Positions 33,223-41,808 of a stretch of DNA of 63,102 nucleotides are shown here, in pieces (position 1 is the first letter of the stretch; the number at the start of each line of letters is the position of its first letter). This DNA comes from Synergistaceae bacterium (GTDB lineage Bacteria > Synergistota > Synergistia > Synergistales > Synergistaceae). Position numbers and translations under genes: made by a program. The notes beneath the pieces are model-generated. The model saw nothing but the letters and a program-made list of their open reading frames with translations, searched no databases and was not told where the DNA came from. The stretch lies in contig JAUNJZ010000011.1 of the NCBI GenBank assembly GCA_030533085.1, positions 1-63,102 of the forward strand, given 5' to 3'.

Positions 33223-33533
33223 CAGCGCGAGGCCGCCGAGGGAGGGCTGTCGGGGTAGAGGACGACGGCTGACTTCCCGCCTTCAACGCCGACCGTCAGC
33301 CTCCGCAGCCTCACCCCTCCCGCCGTCAATGTTTCGTAAGGCACATCGGTCGAGAGGCCGGCGCTCATGCGCCGGCAGAGGTCGTAAGCCTTATTCTCTG
33401 CGTCAAGTGAGGAATCAGAGAGAGCGGCAAGCCTCATAGAAGTCGATAAAAGAGAAATGGCGGCTCCTGCAAGGATAGCCGCCAGAAGGAGCGTAATCAG
33501 CGTCTCTGATAGAAAGAAGCCGCGCCGCCTCAT
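33222..33533 (-). CDS. Small prepilin-like protein
   Basis: 103 aa beginning MRRRG|FFLSETLITLLLAAIL: a basic leader, Gly before the cleavage site, Glu at +5 and a hydrophobic helix, a textbook prepilin peptidase substrate. The remainder (about 70 residues) is short, similar to GspI/PilV-type minor pilins. ATG 33533 is the likely start; a TTG two codons upstream is possible. It follows pilT by 6 bases and precedes the larger pseudopilin. Confidence 0.75.
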   Translation of the reverse strand: MRRRGFFLSETLITLLLAAILAGAAISLLSTSMRLAALSDSSLDAENKAYDLCRRMSAGLSTDVPYETLTAGGVRLRRLTVGVEGGKSAVVLYPDSPPSAASR

Positions 33534-33539
33534 TACCAA

Positions 33540-34619
33540 TCACATCATCATATAGCGGTTGAAGCTTTCTACATCGTAGGCGTGCGCCATCGCCTCACGC
33601 CGGTTTATCGTCCCCGCCGCACAGAGCTGGGCGAGATTCTGATCCATCGTGTGCATACCAAGCGTCGAGCCGGTCTGAATGACATTCTTTATCTGAGAGG
33701 TCTTCCCCTCGCGTATATAATTGCGCACGGCGTTCGTCGCGACGAGATACTCCGTGGCGACGGTGCGGCCGGAAGAGGCGGCCAGCGGCACAAGCTGCTG
33801 CGACAGAACTCCGAGCAGCATCGAAGAGAGCTGTATCCTTATCTGCTGCTGCTGATAAGGGGGGAAAACGTCTATCACGCGGTCGATGCTCTGCGCGGCG
33901 TCCCTCGTGTGCAGCGTCGCGAGCACAAGATGTCCGGTCTCGGCGGCGGTGACGGCGGCGGCGATTGTCTCCAGGTCGCGCAGCTCGCCTATCATTATAA
34001 CGTCAGGGTCCTGACGCATAGCGCGGCGCAGCGCCTCCGCAAAGCTCTTCGTATCGCTGCCCAGCTCGCGCTGATGGATAAGAGAAAGCTCCGAGCGGTA
34101 AAGATACTCTATCGGATCCTCTATAGTGACGATATGTACCGAACGGCTGACATTTATCTCCTGCACCATAGCTGCAAGCGTCGTCGATTTACCGGAGCCT
34201 GTAGGACCGGTGACGAGAAAAAGGCCGCTGTTCTTCTGAGCGACCGCCTTCAGCTCGTCCGGCACGCCAAGCTGCTTTATCGTGCGTATATTCGTCGTTA
34301 TCGCGCGCAGAGCGAGCGCCGGATGTCCCTTCTCATAAGACAGGTTGGCGCGGAAACGCTGCTCCGCGAGCGCGCCGATATCCACTCCGAAGCTGAAATC
34401 ATATTCGCGTTCATTTTTAAAGCGGGTAAGCTGAGCGTCGTTCAGAAGCCCTTGCAGCGCGACGCGCATATCGTCGTCGGAGAGAGGGTCGATATTCGGC
34501 ATCTTGACAAGAGCTCCGTCTATCCGAAGCATCGGCGCCTCGCCTACGCTGATATGGATATCGCTCGCCGCGTTGTTCACGGCGCTGACCATTACATCCT
34601 GAAGCAGAAAATTCCCCAT
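33540..34619 (-). CDS. pilT: Twitching motility ATPase PilT
   Basis: 359-aa hexameric retraction ATPase. Walker A TGPTGSGKSTTL (137-148), the Asp box VTIEDPIEYLY, Walker B DPDVIMIGELRD with the AIRAGL-related ETGHLVLATLHTRDAAQSIDR box, and QLVPLAASSGR. No N-terminal MshEN domain, which separates it from PilB. ATG 34619 follows GGGGAG. A retraction ATPase argues that this is a type IV pilus system and not only type II secretion. Confidence 0.95.
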   Translation of the reverse strand: MGNFLLQDVMVSAVNNAASDIHISVGEAPMLRIDGALVKMPNIDPLSDDDMRVALQGLLNDAQLTRFKNEREYDFSFGVDIGALAEQRFRANLSYEKGHPALALRAITTNIRTIKQLGVPDELKAVAQKNSGLFLVTGPTGSGKSTTLAAMVQEINVSRSVHIVTIEDPIEYLYRSELSLIHQRELGSDTKSFAEALRRAMRQDPDVIMIGELRDLETIAAAVTAAETGHLVLATLHTRDAAQSIDRVIDVFPPYQQQQIRIQLSSMLLGVLSQQLVPLAASSGRTVATEYLVATNAVRNYIREGKTSQIKNVIQTGSTLGMHTMDQNLAQLCAAGTINRREAMAHAYDVESFNRYMMM

Positions 34620-34649
34620 CTAGCAAGGCTCCCCTTAATCTACCATTGT

Positions 34650-36362
34650 CTAATCTATTAAAGTCGTGAACAACATCTCTTCGACGCTCGTCACGCCCTC
34701 CTCGACCTTCTTCCGCGCATCCTCGCGCAGCGTCAGCATTCCGGAACGGCGAGCCTCTTCGCGAAGCTGCTGCTCCGAAGCTCCGTCATTTATCATCGTC
34801 TTGATAGCGTGGTTTATCGGCATTATCTCCGATATAACGGTGCGCCCCTTATAGCCGGTAAAGCGGCATTCAGGGCAGCCCTTCGGCGCGTAAACTGTCG
34901 TCCCGCGCGGGATTCCCGTCTCCTCCTCCATAGCTTCGCTGATGATCTGCTTCTCTTTACAGTGAGGGCAGAGCGTCCTCACAAGACGCTGAGCCACAAT
35001 GGCGCGCAGCGAGGAGGCGAGCAGGAAGCGCGGAACCCCCATATCGACGAGCCTGTTTATCGAGGTCGGCGCGTCGTTTGTGTGCAGCGTGCTGAGAACA
35101 AGATGTCCGGTCAGCGCGACTCGCACCGCAAGGTGAGCCGTCTCCGTGTCGCGGATTTCTCCAACCATTATTATATCCGGATCCTGACGCAGAATGGAGC
35201 GCAGCGCGCTGCCGAAGGTCAGCCCTATCTTTTCATTTATCTGAATCTGCGTGATGCCGCCTATTGTATATTCGACGGGATCCTCCAGCGTGATGATATT
35301 CTTCGTCGGTTCGTTCAGTATCTCAAGCAGGGAATAGAGTGTGGTCGACTTACCGGAGCCTGTAGGCCCGGTAACAAGCACGATGCCGTTAGAGGCGGTG
35401 ATGGACTCTTTCAGAAGCTTCTGCTGATGCTCGTCAAAGCCCAGCTTTTCTATGCCGATTCTGTCGCTGTTCTGGTCAAGCAGACGGAGGACGACCTTTT
35501 CTCCAAAAATGGAGGGAAGCGTCGACACGCGGAGGTCTATCCGCGAGCCGGCCACCTTTATCAGAATGCGTCCGTCCTGCGGCCGCCTCTTCTCCGCGAT
35601 ATCCATCCCGGAAAGAATCTTGATTCGCGCCACCAGCGGCAGATGCAGATTTCCAGGTATCTCGATGTTGCTGAAAAGAGTGCCGTCGATACGCAGACGA
35701 ACTCGCGTAACTCCCTCCGATGGCTCGATATGTATATCGGAGGCCTTCTCGCGCACGGCCTGCTCGAGAATGCTGTTGACAAGGCGCACGACAGGAGCGG
35801 CGTCGGCGGCGATATTTGTCACATCCTGCGCCGTCGTCTGCGAGACGGTGATGATGTCGGAGCCTCCTGCCTGTTCCTGACGCATAACATCAGCCATCGC
35901 GTCGTTGACGCTGGTCTGAACGCGGTAATAGGAGACGAGCGCCTTGCGTATATCTGTCATTGTCGCGACCCTGATTTCTATCTCCCTGTTGGTAAGCAGA
36001 TAGAGCTCGTCCACCGCGTAAGTGTCCATCGGGTCCGCCATCGCGACCACGATCGTATTGTGCCCTTTCAGCTCAATCGGCATTACATTGAGGCGCGTCG
36101 CGACATTTTCCGGCACCATCGACAGCGCCTCCTGCTGCGGACGGATATTCCTAAGAGAGACCTGCGGCAGCTCAAGCTGCTGGCTGAGCGCCTCGGCTAG
36201 ATGATTTTCCGTCAGATAGCCGTCCTTGATAAGAATCTCGCCCAAACGCAGATGCGATACCTTCTGCTCCGCAAGGGCCGCGTCCAGATTTGACTGAGAG
36301 ATGGCCCCCGCCTTCATTAGAAGCTCTCCGAGCCTGACCACCTTTATCGGTTTATGCGCCAT
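34650..36362 (-). CDS. pilB: Pilus extension ATPase PilB (GspE/PulE family)
   Basis: 570 aa. The N-terminal MshEN domain (about 1-150; LGEILIKDGYLTENHLAEAL, LRNIRPQQEALSMVPE) may bind c-di-GMP. The ATPase part has GPTGSGKSTTLYSLL, ITLEDPVEYTIGGITQIQ and DPDIIMVGEIRD. The zinc motif is CPHCKEKQ...CPECRFTGYKG. Drives pilin polymerisation. It is 30 bases upstream of pilT and follows the secretin gene by 17 bases. Confidence 0.94.
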   Translation of the reverse strand: MAHKPIKVVRLGELLMKAGAISQSNLDAALAEQKVSHLRLGEILIKDGYLTENHLAEALSQQLELPQVSLRNIRPQQEALSMVPENVATRLNVMPIELKGHNTIVVAMADPMDTYAVDELYLLTNREIEIRVATMTDIRKALVSYYRVQTSVNDAMADVMRQEQAGGSDIITVSQTTAQDVTNIAADAAPVVRLVNSILEQAVREKASDIHIEPSEGVTRVRLRIDGTLFSNIEIPGNLHLPLVARIKILSGMDIAEKRRPQDGRILIKVAGSRIDLRVSTLPSIFGEKVVLRLLDQNSDRIGIEKLGFDEHQQKLLKESITASNGIVLVTGPTGSGKSTTLYSLLEILNEPTKNIITLEDPVEYTIGGITQIQINEKIGLTFGSALRSILRQDPDIIMVGEIRDTETAHLAVRVALTGHLVLSTLHTNDAPTSINRLVDMGVPRFLLASSLRAIVAQRLVRTLCPHCKEKQIISEAMEEETGIPRGTTVYAPKGCPECRFTGYKGRTVISEIMPINHAIKTMINDGASEQQLREEARRSGMLTLREDARKKVEEGVTSVEEMLFTTLID

Positions 36363-36379
36363 ATTCCTTACACCCTCTT

Positions 36380-38218
36380 CTACTGATAGAGACTCTTTTC
36401 CGGCATTTCCAGAACCTCGGCCGCGCCGGTCGGTATATCGAGGATATAGGGTATGGCGATAAATGCCACCTGTGATTTTGAGTGCTGCGTGCTACGCGAT
36501 TTGAACAGTTCGCCCAACAGCGGTATATAGCTCAGTATCGGCACTCGCGTTATCGTGTTCGTTTTATTCTCCTGGTAGAGTCCGCCGACGACGAAGAGCT
36601 CGCTGTTGCGCACGCGCACCCGCGTCTCCACCTCGCGCTTGGTCGTTTCCGGCGTTTCGGATTCTCCTGACTGACGGAAAGCGATTATCTCGCCGGTCGA
36701 TATCTTCATGTTGATGGTAATGAAGCCGTCTCGCCCCAGCGTCGGGGTAAACTCAAGCGTCGGCCCCGTCTCCTGCTCCGTAAACTCCGGGTTGCCGTTG
36801 TCGTCCACGCCGGACTGATAGAGATAATTATGCGTCAGCTTAACAGTCGCCTTCTGCCCGTCGAGCGCGACCACGGAGGGAGAGGCGAGAACCTTTCCCT
36901 TATTGTCAGACTCCATCGCCCGGAAGGCGGCGTCCAGCATTTTCATCGCCGGATCCACGAGATATCCCGGCATCGTCGAGTCCGACGTCCCTCCGACAAG
37001 AGGAATATTGCCCGCTGTCGTCGTGCCAAGCGGGTTGACGTTCGGCGTCAGGCCGCTGCCCCCGTAAGTATAGCGGCTTCCAAGTCCGGTCGAGCCGTAT
37101 GTGAATATCCAGCCTCTGTAAATGGAGGCGATCGTCGTCTCTATCTCCTGCTCCGCTCCGTCGCTTATCTCCACAAGGCGCGCCTCTATCATTATCTGCT
37201 TGCCCGGGTGGTCGATGCGGTTCATAAGAGCCTCTATCTGCCGGTGCTGCTCAGGCGTGGCGGTGATATAGAGGCAGCGAAGCCTGTCGTCAACGACAGG
37301 GGGCTTTGGCAGGGGAACCACGCCCATTATAATCGCGGGGAGTTTGGAAACCTCCGCATAGGCGACATTATACTGGCGCGTCTGGCTCTGCCCCAGCGTC
37401 TTGCCGATGCTGTCCGCGGTGCCGACGACGAGCGTTTTGTCTATCATCGAGTAGGAAAGGTCGTTCATCCGCAGCATATAGGCGAAGACCTCGCTGAAGG
37501 GGGTGTTCGTGAATGAGAAGGTCATCGGCGTATCCGGCACTGTGGAATCCAGCACCAGATTCAGATTCTTCAGCTGCGCCAGCATACGGAATACCTCGCG
37601 CAGCGAAACGTCGCGCAGCTCCAGAGTGACCGGCGATTTTATCGCAAGAGGGCCGTTCGACGGAGCGGGGCGCGCCTTCGGAAGAACGGGCGGGACAATA
37701 TCGGACTTAGCCTCAAGCATAATGCGCAGTCTGTCGGAGCCTGCCATGCCGCCTATCTCCTTTATGACCAGCGGCTTGGGGCCGATTATACTCATTGTCA
37801 CTCCGTTTTTGTCGTTAGATGTGACGGTTATCTGCTCTATAAGCGGAAAGTCGTATTTCTGAGTCCATTCCTCGCTCTTCTTCTTATTCAGCTTGATGAT
37901 GTCCCATTCAAACTCATCCCACCAGTTTTTACGGTCAGTATCCCTGGGGAATCTGATATCGCTCCATACCAGCTTCGCGGCGTTTTCCGCGCTTTCCGCA
38001 GTCGGGAGGCTCAGCTTCGTGCCGCGCAGCTCCATCATGATCAGATTCGAGCCGGCTTGATGCAGCTTCAGCCCCTCTATTATCGACTCCTGCTCCGTCA
38101 CCTTACGCGCCTCGCTAACCACGGCGCGCGCCTCCCCCGCCGCGAAAACGGCGGCAGAGACCAAAAAGATAAAGGCAAATATCTTTACAAGCTTGTGCGA
38201 TATTTTTTGTTTGCCCAT
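36380..38218 (-). CDS. pilQ: Type IV pilus secretin PilQ-like
   Basis: 612 aa with a signal peptide (about 1-32, ending AGEARA). Contains an AMIN-like N-region, an STN/secretin N-domain (VTLELRDVSLREVFRMLAQLKNLNLVLD, about 205-232) and the C-terminal secretin barrel with VPILSYIPLLGELFKSRST. Outer membrane channel for the pilus, which implies a diderm cell. No peptidoglycan-binding repeats seen. Overlaps the preceding PilP-like gene by 34 bases. Confidence 0.92.
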   Translation of the reverse strand: MGKQKISHKLVKIFAFIFLVSAAVFAAGEARAVVSEARKVTEQESIIEGLKLHQAGSNLIMMELRGTKLSLPTAESAENAAKLVWSDIRFPRDTDRKNWWDEFEWDIIKLNKKKSEEWTQKYDFPLIEQITVTSNDKNGVTMSIIGPKPLVIKEIGGMAGSDRLRIMLEAKSDIVPPVLPKARPAPSNGPLAIKSPVTLELRDVSLREVFRMLAQLKNLNLVLDSTVPDTPMTFSFTNTPFSEVFAYMLRMNDLSYSMIDKTLVVGTADSIGKTLGQSQTRQYNVAYAEVSKLPAIIMGVVPLPKPPVVDDRLRCLYITATPEQHRQIEALMNRIDHPGKQIMIEARLVEISDGAEQEIETTIASIYRGWIFTYGSTGLGSRYTYGGSGLTPNVNPLGTTTAGNIPLVGGTSDSTMPGYLVDPAMKMLDAAFRAMESDNKGKVLASPSVVALDGQKATVKLTHNYLYQSGVDDNGNPEFTEQETGPTLEFTPTLGRDGFITINMKISTGEIIAFRQSGESETPETTKREVETRVRVRNSELFVVGGLYQENKTNTITRVPILSYIPLLGELFKSRSTQHSKSQVAFIAIPYILDIPTGAAEVLEMPEKSLYQ

Positions 38219-38766
38219 GTCCAGTCAACTCCTTTTGCGTCTATAGAAAGAATCTTCCCTTTACCGCCGCCGAATGTGGCGCCCGGCTTGAATATTTTTC
38301 CTGATTCCTCGCCGTCTATATCCAGCGTACATATTTTATCAGACCCCAGAACTACGAGAGCCTTTATAGTCACCGTAGGCACAAACTCAGGCACGCTGGT
38401 ATCCGAGGCCAGAGAGGGGGGCGGAACAACAGCTGCCACCGGGGAACGCCCCACCGCTTCGGCCAGCGCCGCGAGCTGCGGGCTTTCCTCCCTCAGCTTC
38501 AGATACGCCTCATACTTCGCGTTCAGCTCCCGAGCCGAGTCAATAGTTTTGTTATCAGCGGCCGAAGGCTCACCGGGAAGCGGCGCGCCGCTGTTCAGCG
38601 AGTTGACCTCAACAAAATTGCGCATCGTGTACAGAACCAGCAGCAGCAGCAAAATAAGAATGAGGATATATACATAATTCTTCTTCCTCTCCTCCGGCGA
38701 CTGCAACGCTTCATTCTCGCGCAGCTTACGGAAGCGCTCTCCGAAATTCAGATTCAAAGACTTCAT
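38185..38766 (-). CDS. pilP: PilP-like pilus assembly protein
   Basis: 193 aa. One membrane segment near 29-47 (NYVYILILILLLLLVLY), no lipobox, then a linker and a C-terminal beta domain (about 125-185; VTIKALVVLGSDKICTLDIDGEESGKIF) that fits the PilP/GspC homology region. Assigned mainly by order between PilO and PilQ. In classic systems PilP is a lipoprotein; here it is a bitopic protein, like GspC. Overlaps pilQ by 34 bases and pilO by 4. Confidence 0.7.
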   Translation of the reverse strand: MKSLNLNFGERFRKLRENEALQSPEERKKNYVYILILILLLLLVLYTMRNFVEVNSLNSGAPLPGEPSAADNKTIDSARELNAKYEAYLKLREESPQLAALAEAVGRSPVAAVVPPPSLASDTSVPEFVPTVTIKALVVLGSDKICTLDIDGEESGKIFKPGATFGGGKGKILSIDAKGVDWTWANKKYRTSL

Positions 38767-39299
38767 TGCGCCGCCGCCTCCTCTGCCGCCGCGGCCGACA
38801 CCCTTGCCTCGACGGTAAATGAATATCTGACGTTATTGTCGCGCAGCCCTTCAACCGACAGCTCTGACAGGCGCATAAGATAGGAGCTCTGACGGAAAGA
38901 GGCCAGCAGCCGGAGCAGCATAAGGTAATTCGCCTCTCCCTGAACCCTGAAGGAGATCATTCCACCGCTCTCGCTTGCCTTCGAGACATCCGCGTCGTTG
39001 AAGCCGGAATTTGAGAGCACATTGAGCAGCACGGCGTAGAATCTGCTCTGAGATTCTATTGTAACGGGGACATTCGCGCCGTCCAGCCGAACGATGGACT
39101 TATAACGCGCCAGAGTCGACGTGCGCGCTTCGACGGTGCGCTCCAGAATCCGAGATTCCTGAATCGCGCCCTCCAAGGCTCCGTAGCCGTCGCGCAGCGT
39201 CCTCATGCCGAACATCTGCAAAGCGGCGACCGCTAAAGCGACAGCTCCGGCTATTATCAGCTGAGTACGGTTCAACCCCTTGAATTCAAACTCTTTCAT
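38763..39299 (-). CDS. pilO: PilO-like pilus assembly protein
   Basis: 178 aa. Single N-terminal membrane helix (about 13-31), a coiled-coil segment (35-65) and a ferredoxin-like periplasmic domain (FYAVLLNVLSNSGFNDADVSK ... MLLRLLASFRQSSYLMRLSELSVEG). Together with PilN it aligns the inner-membrane ring with the secretin. Sequence similarity to PilO is weak by eye; position and topology carry the call. Confidence 0.75.
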   Translation of the reverse strand: MKEFEFKGLNRTQLIIAGAVALAVAALQMFGMRTLRDGYGALEGAIQESRILERTVEARTSTLARYKSIVRLDGANVPVTIESQSRFYAVLLNVLSNSGFNDADVSKASESGGMISFRVQGEANYLMLLRLLASFRQSSYLMRLSELSVEGLRDNNVRYSFTVEARVSAAAAEEAAAQ

Positions 39300-40015
39300 T
39301 GAGCTCCGCCCCCTTTGCCTTCCGACTCCAATATCCTGAGCGCGTCGCTGCCGCCCAGCACCTTTTGCAGAGCGCCCTTCTTTTCGCCGCCGGAATCGTT
39401 AGCCGGAGCGGGGTCGTCACGCTCGCTGGCGGACGCGCTTCCGGACGACGCTGAAAGAGCTATATCACGCAGCGGATTAAGCGCCAACTCTATTGAAAAG
39501 GCCCTCAGATTCGCGCCGTTGCGCTTCGCTGCGCTTATCACCGGAAGAGAAACGCTGCGGACGGAAGAGGCCTTCAGCAATTCCTCGCCGAATTCCAGCA
39601 CCTCTTCGTCGGCAAAGGCGACGCCTTTCAGCGAGGCCGTCGTCTGCGTCATCGTCAGAGACTCCACGACTATTCCGTCAATCAGCCTCTCGTTCAGTTC
39701 GTAAAGGAATTCCACGGAGGGGATATCGCCAAGAACAAAGTCCAGCCGCGCCTCCAGCGCGGAATTTTCATTAGTCAGCCGATCCAGCTCGGCGTTGGCG
39801 CGCTCAAGCTGTTCGTCGTCAGCCTGCCTCTCAGCGGCCACATTATCGGCCATACGGCCAAGCGAATAGAATCGATAAGAACCAAGCGCGAATAGAGCCA
39901 GCGCCGCGAGAACGAAAAGCGCCGCCAGAGAGAAGAGGATATAATGGCGCGGACTCTTATCTTCCTCTGTGTGCAGCTCCTGTTTTGCGGAACGAAGATC
40001 AAGCTTTACAACCAT
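39296..40015 (-). CDS. pilN: PilN-like pilus assembly protein
   Basis: 239 aa. A short cytoplasmic N-terminus (VVKLDLRSAKQEL; PilN normally contacts PilM here), a membrane helix at about 28-48, a coiled coil (58-92) and a periplasmic ferredoxin-like domain including LYELNERLIDGIVVESLTMTQ. The last 50 residues are a low-complexity Ser/Ala/Asp tail. Coupled to pilO by a 4-base overlap. Confidence 0.78.
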   Translation of the reverse strand: MVVKLDLRSAKQELHTEEDKSPRHYILFSLAALFVLAALALFALGSYRFYSLGRMADNVAAERQADDEQLERANAELDRLTNENSALEARLDFVLGDIPSVEFLYELNERLIDGIVVESLTMTQTTASLKGVAFADEEVLEFGEELLKASSVRSVSLPVISAAKRNGANLRAFSIELALNPLRDIALSASSGSASASERDDPAPANDSGGEKKGALQKVLGGSDALRILESEGKGGGAQ

Positions 40016-40019
40016 GACG

Positions 40020-40970
40020 TTACCTCAACGCCAGTCCGAGTGCGATATCCCACTCGCCGCCGCCGGAAAAATCAATGCCGTGAACCTTCATCGGGTCGAC
40101 CAGCATAACGGAATCGAAGGAGACCGACTCTTTTAATGTATCGCAAAGAAAGGCAGATGCTCCGGGGCCGAAGATATATACAGACCTAGCGGAAAAGCCT
40201 CTGTTCTGAGAGAGGGCGAATTGCAGAGAGGAGCGCACGTCGCGCACGAAGGCAACCGCCTGCTCTCTGTACTCGTCGCTCTCCGTCCCCTTCGCCACGA
40301 TTTCGTCGTCCACTCCGAAAGAGATATTGCGGTAGAAAATGCCGTTGCCGCGCCACGAAAGGACCAGAACGGAACGGTGGTAGCCCGCGTATACATACAC
40401 GCAGCCCTCCTCGACGGGGGAATCAGGGGTCGCCGCGCGCTCCAAAGCTATCTGCGCCGGCTCCATGGAGGCGGTTTTGAGGCCGTTCGAGGCCGCGGCG
40501 CGGGCGATATTGTCTATGAGCGAGCTGCGCGCGGCCGCCGCGATAAAGCGTTTTTCCGTAAGGTCATCCCTTACCGGATAATCTATCTCAGAGATGTCAT
40601 AGACCGCGTCGCCCACCGAAAAGGGGAAATAATTTTCAAAATCATAACGAATAGCCATCTTTGCTTCGGCCGCGGTCATCCCCGGCATGTTGACGGTGCG
40701 CAGCAGCGAATCAGTGATCGGGATACCAATATTCACCGGTACGTTGAAAGAGGCCGTCTTCGCCGCCGCGAACTCAAAAAAACGGCTGAGATGCGCTCCA
40801 GAATCGGCAAAGGGGCTGTCTTCTCCGCCCATCCCAGGCGGAAATTTCTCAGTAACTGCCTCTGCGACCCTATAAAACTCCCCTGATTTTTCCAGGGAAA
40901 TATAGTGAAAGGCGTCGTTATCCAGAGTCAGCCCAGCTGTCAGAACCTTCCTTCTCCCAAATATTCCCAT
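40020..40970 (-). CDS. pilM: PilM-like actin-fold pilus assembly ATPase
   Basis: 316 aa when started at ATG 40970, preceded by GGAGAG. The open frame extends 41 codons upstream across the promoter region, which I reject. The protein has the actin/FtsA-like layout: IGIPITDSLLRTVNMPGMTAAEAKMAIRYDFENYFPF near 100-136, then EPAQIALERA and a C-terminal RSVYIFGPGASA. It binds the PilN N-terminus on the cytoplasmic side. First gene of the pil operon. Confidence 0.85.
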   Translation of the reverse strand: MGIFGRRKVLTAGLTLDNDAFHYISLEKSGEFYRVAEAVTEKFPPGMGGEDSPFADSGAHLSRFFEFAAAKTASFNVPVNIGIPITDSLLRTVNMPGMTAAEAKMAIRYDFENYFPFSVGDAVYDISEIDYPVRDDLTEKRFIAAAARSSLIDNIARAAASNGLKTASMEPAQIALERAATPDSPVEEGCVYVYAGYHRSVLVLSWRGNGIFYRNISFGVDDEIVAKGTESDEYREQAVAFVRDVRSSLQFALSQNRGFSARSVYIFGPGASAFLCDTLKESVSFDSVMLVDPMKVHGIDFSGGGEWDIALGLALR

Positions 40971-41051
40971 GCCATCTCTCCTCGTAGGGCCTAAGCCATA
41001 ATAAACAAATCGACCCACAACAAACAGAATCGGCTCCTGCCGATTTATGCG

Positions 41052-41080
41052 ATTATACAATAAATTTAAAAGATACAACA
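41052..41080 (-). promoter_or_regulatory. Promoter of the pil operon
   Basis: On the minus strand, TGTTGT (41080-41075), 17-base spacer, perfect TATAAT (41057-41052), about 82 bases before the pilM ATG. The leader contains a small hairpin, AATCGG/CCGATT (41028-41045). Confidence 0.5.
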
Positions 41081-41172
41081 GCTCTTTTGACAAATCGGAC
41101 GTAAAAATGTTAATTACAAAAAATAATTATTAATTGAATAAAAGTTTGATTTTATTAACTGCGCGGCAAAAT

Positions 41173-41206
41173 AAAAAAGAGAGACGCCTTTTACAGCCGC
41201 CTCTCC
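41173..41206 (-). terminator. Intrinsic terminator after the pseudopilin-like pair
   Basis: GAGAGGCG (41206-41199, minus) pairs with CGTCTCTC (41186-41179) including one G-U pair, followed by TTTTTTATTTT. It insulates the upstream pair from the pil operon promoter. Confidence 0.75.
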
Positions 41207-41227
41207 TTACGAACTCCGAACGCGGCG

Positions 41228-41734
41228 TCAAAAGCGATGCGCGTTCAGCTTGGGCTCTGATTTTTTTATCAGCATGTATACATGCGTCCCGCCGGAATAA
41301 TTCGGCGCGGCGTCAGGATTCGGCGTCGGCTGCGAGTAAAGCATATCGCGATCCCGCAGCTTCTCAAGCGCCTGCGCCACCTTATTCCCCGCAACAGGGA
41401 TAGTCGCCGTCTCGCTCCCGTTGTACCTGACGAAAAGAACTCCTCCGAGATTCACGATTGAAAGACCGGCGGTATCGATATTTATCGGCGAATCCGCCTG
41501 ATGCTCTATATCCGCCAGCGACAGAGGCCAGGAATCCGTATCCTGGTAATAGGCGTAGGCGCTGGCGCGGAGATTATTCATATCGGCGACAATCCTGCGC
41601 GCCTGCGCATCGGCCGTGACGGTGCCGTGCGTATTCCATGCCAGACCGGAAATCAGCACGAGCGCCACCGCCATTATCGCGAAGCCAACGCCTACTCGCT
41701 CGCCCCCGCCGCCCTTTTCTTCTCTTCCGCTCAC
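41228..41734 (-). CDS. Pseudopilin-like protein without prepilin site (copy 1)
   Basis: 168 aa. GTG 41734 has GGAGGG eight bases upstream, better than ATG 41755. After a Gly/Glu-rich start comes one hydrophobic helix (about 16-34; GVGFAIMAVALVLISGLAW), then an amphipathic helix RRIVADMNNLRASAYAYYQDTDSWP like the alpha1-C of pseudopilins, then a beta-rich part. Glu at +5 after G|F is absent. It shares blocks with the next gene upstream (DMN-L-A; GLFV-Y; EKAGLY-P; V-M-I). Function unknown; likely tied to the pilus. Confidence 0.7.
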   Translation of the reverse strand: MSGREEKGGGGERVGVGFAIMAVALVLISGLAWNTHGTVTADAQARRIVADMNNLRASAYAYYQDTDSWPLSLADIEHQADSPINIDTAGLSIVNLGGVLFVRYNGSETATIPVAGNKVAQALEKLRDRDMLYSQPTPNPDAAPNYSGGTHVYMLIKKSEPKLNAHRF

Positions 41735-41808
41735 TTGAATATCCCTCCAATCCATTCAGCTCATCCGCGAAGAGCGGACGAAATATGGTGCGCGTATATC
41801 CTGAGCGG

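Noticed and set aside
40971-41093. 41-codon N-terminal extension of PilM
   Set aside because: It spans the TATAAT promoter region and a leader hairpin, while ATG 40970 has a good ribosome site and the family-typical start.
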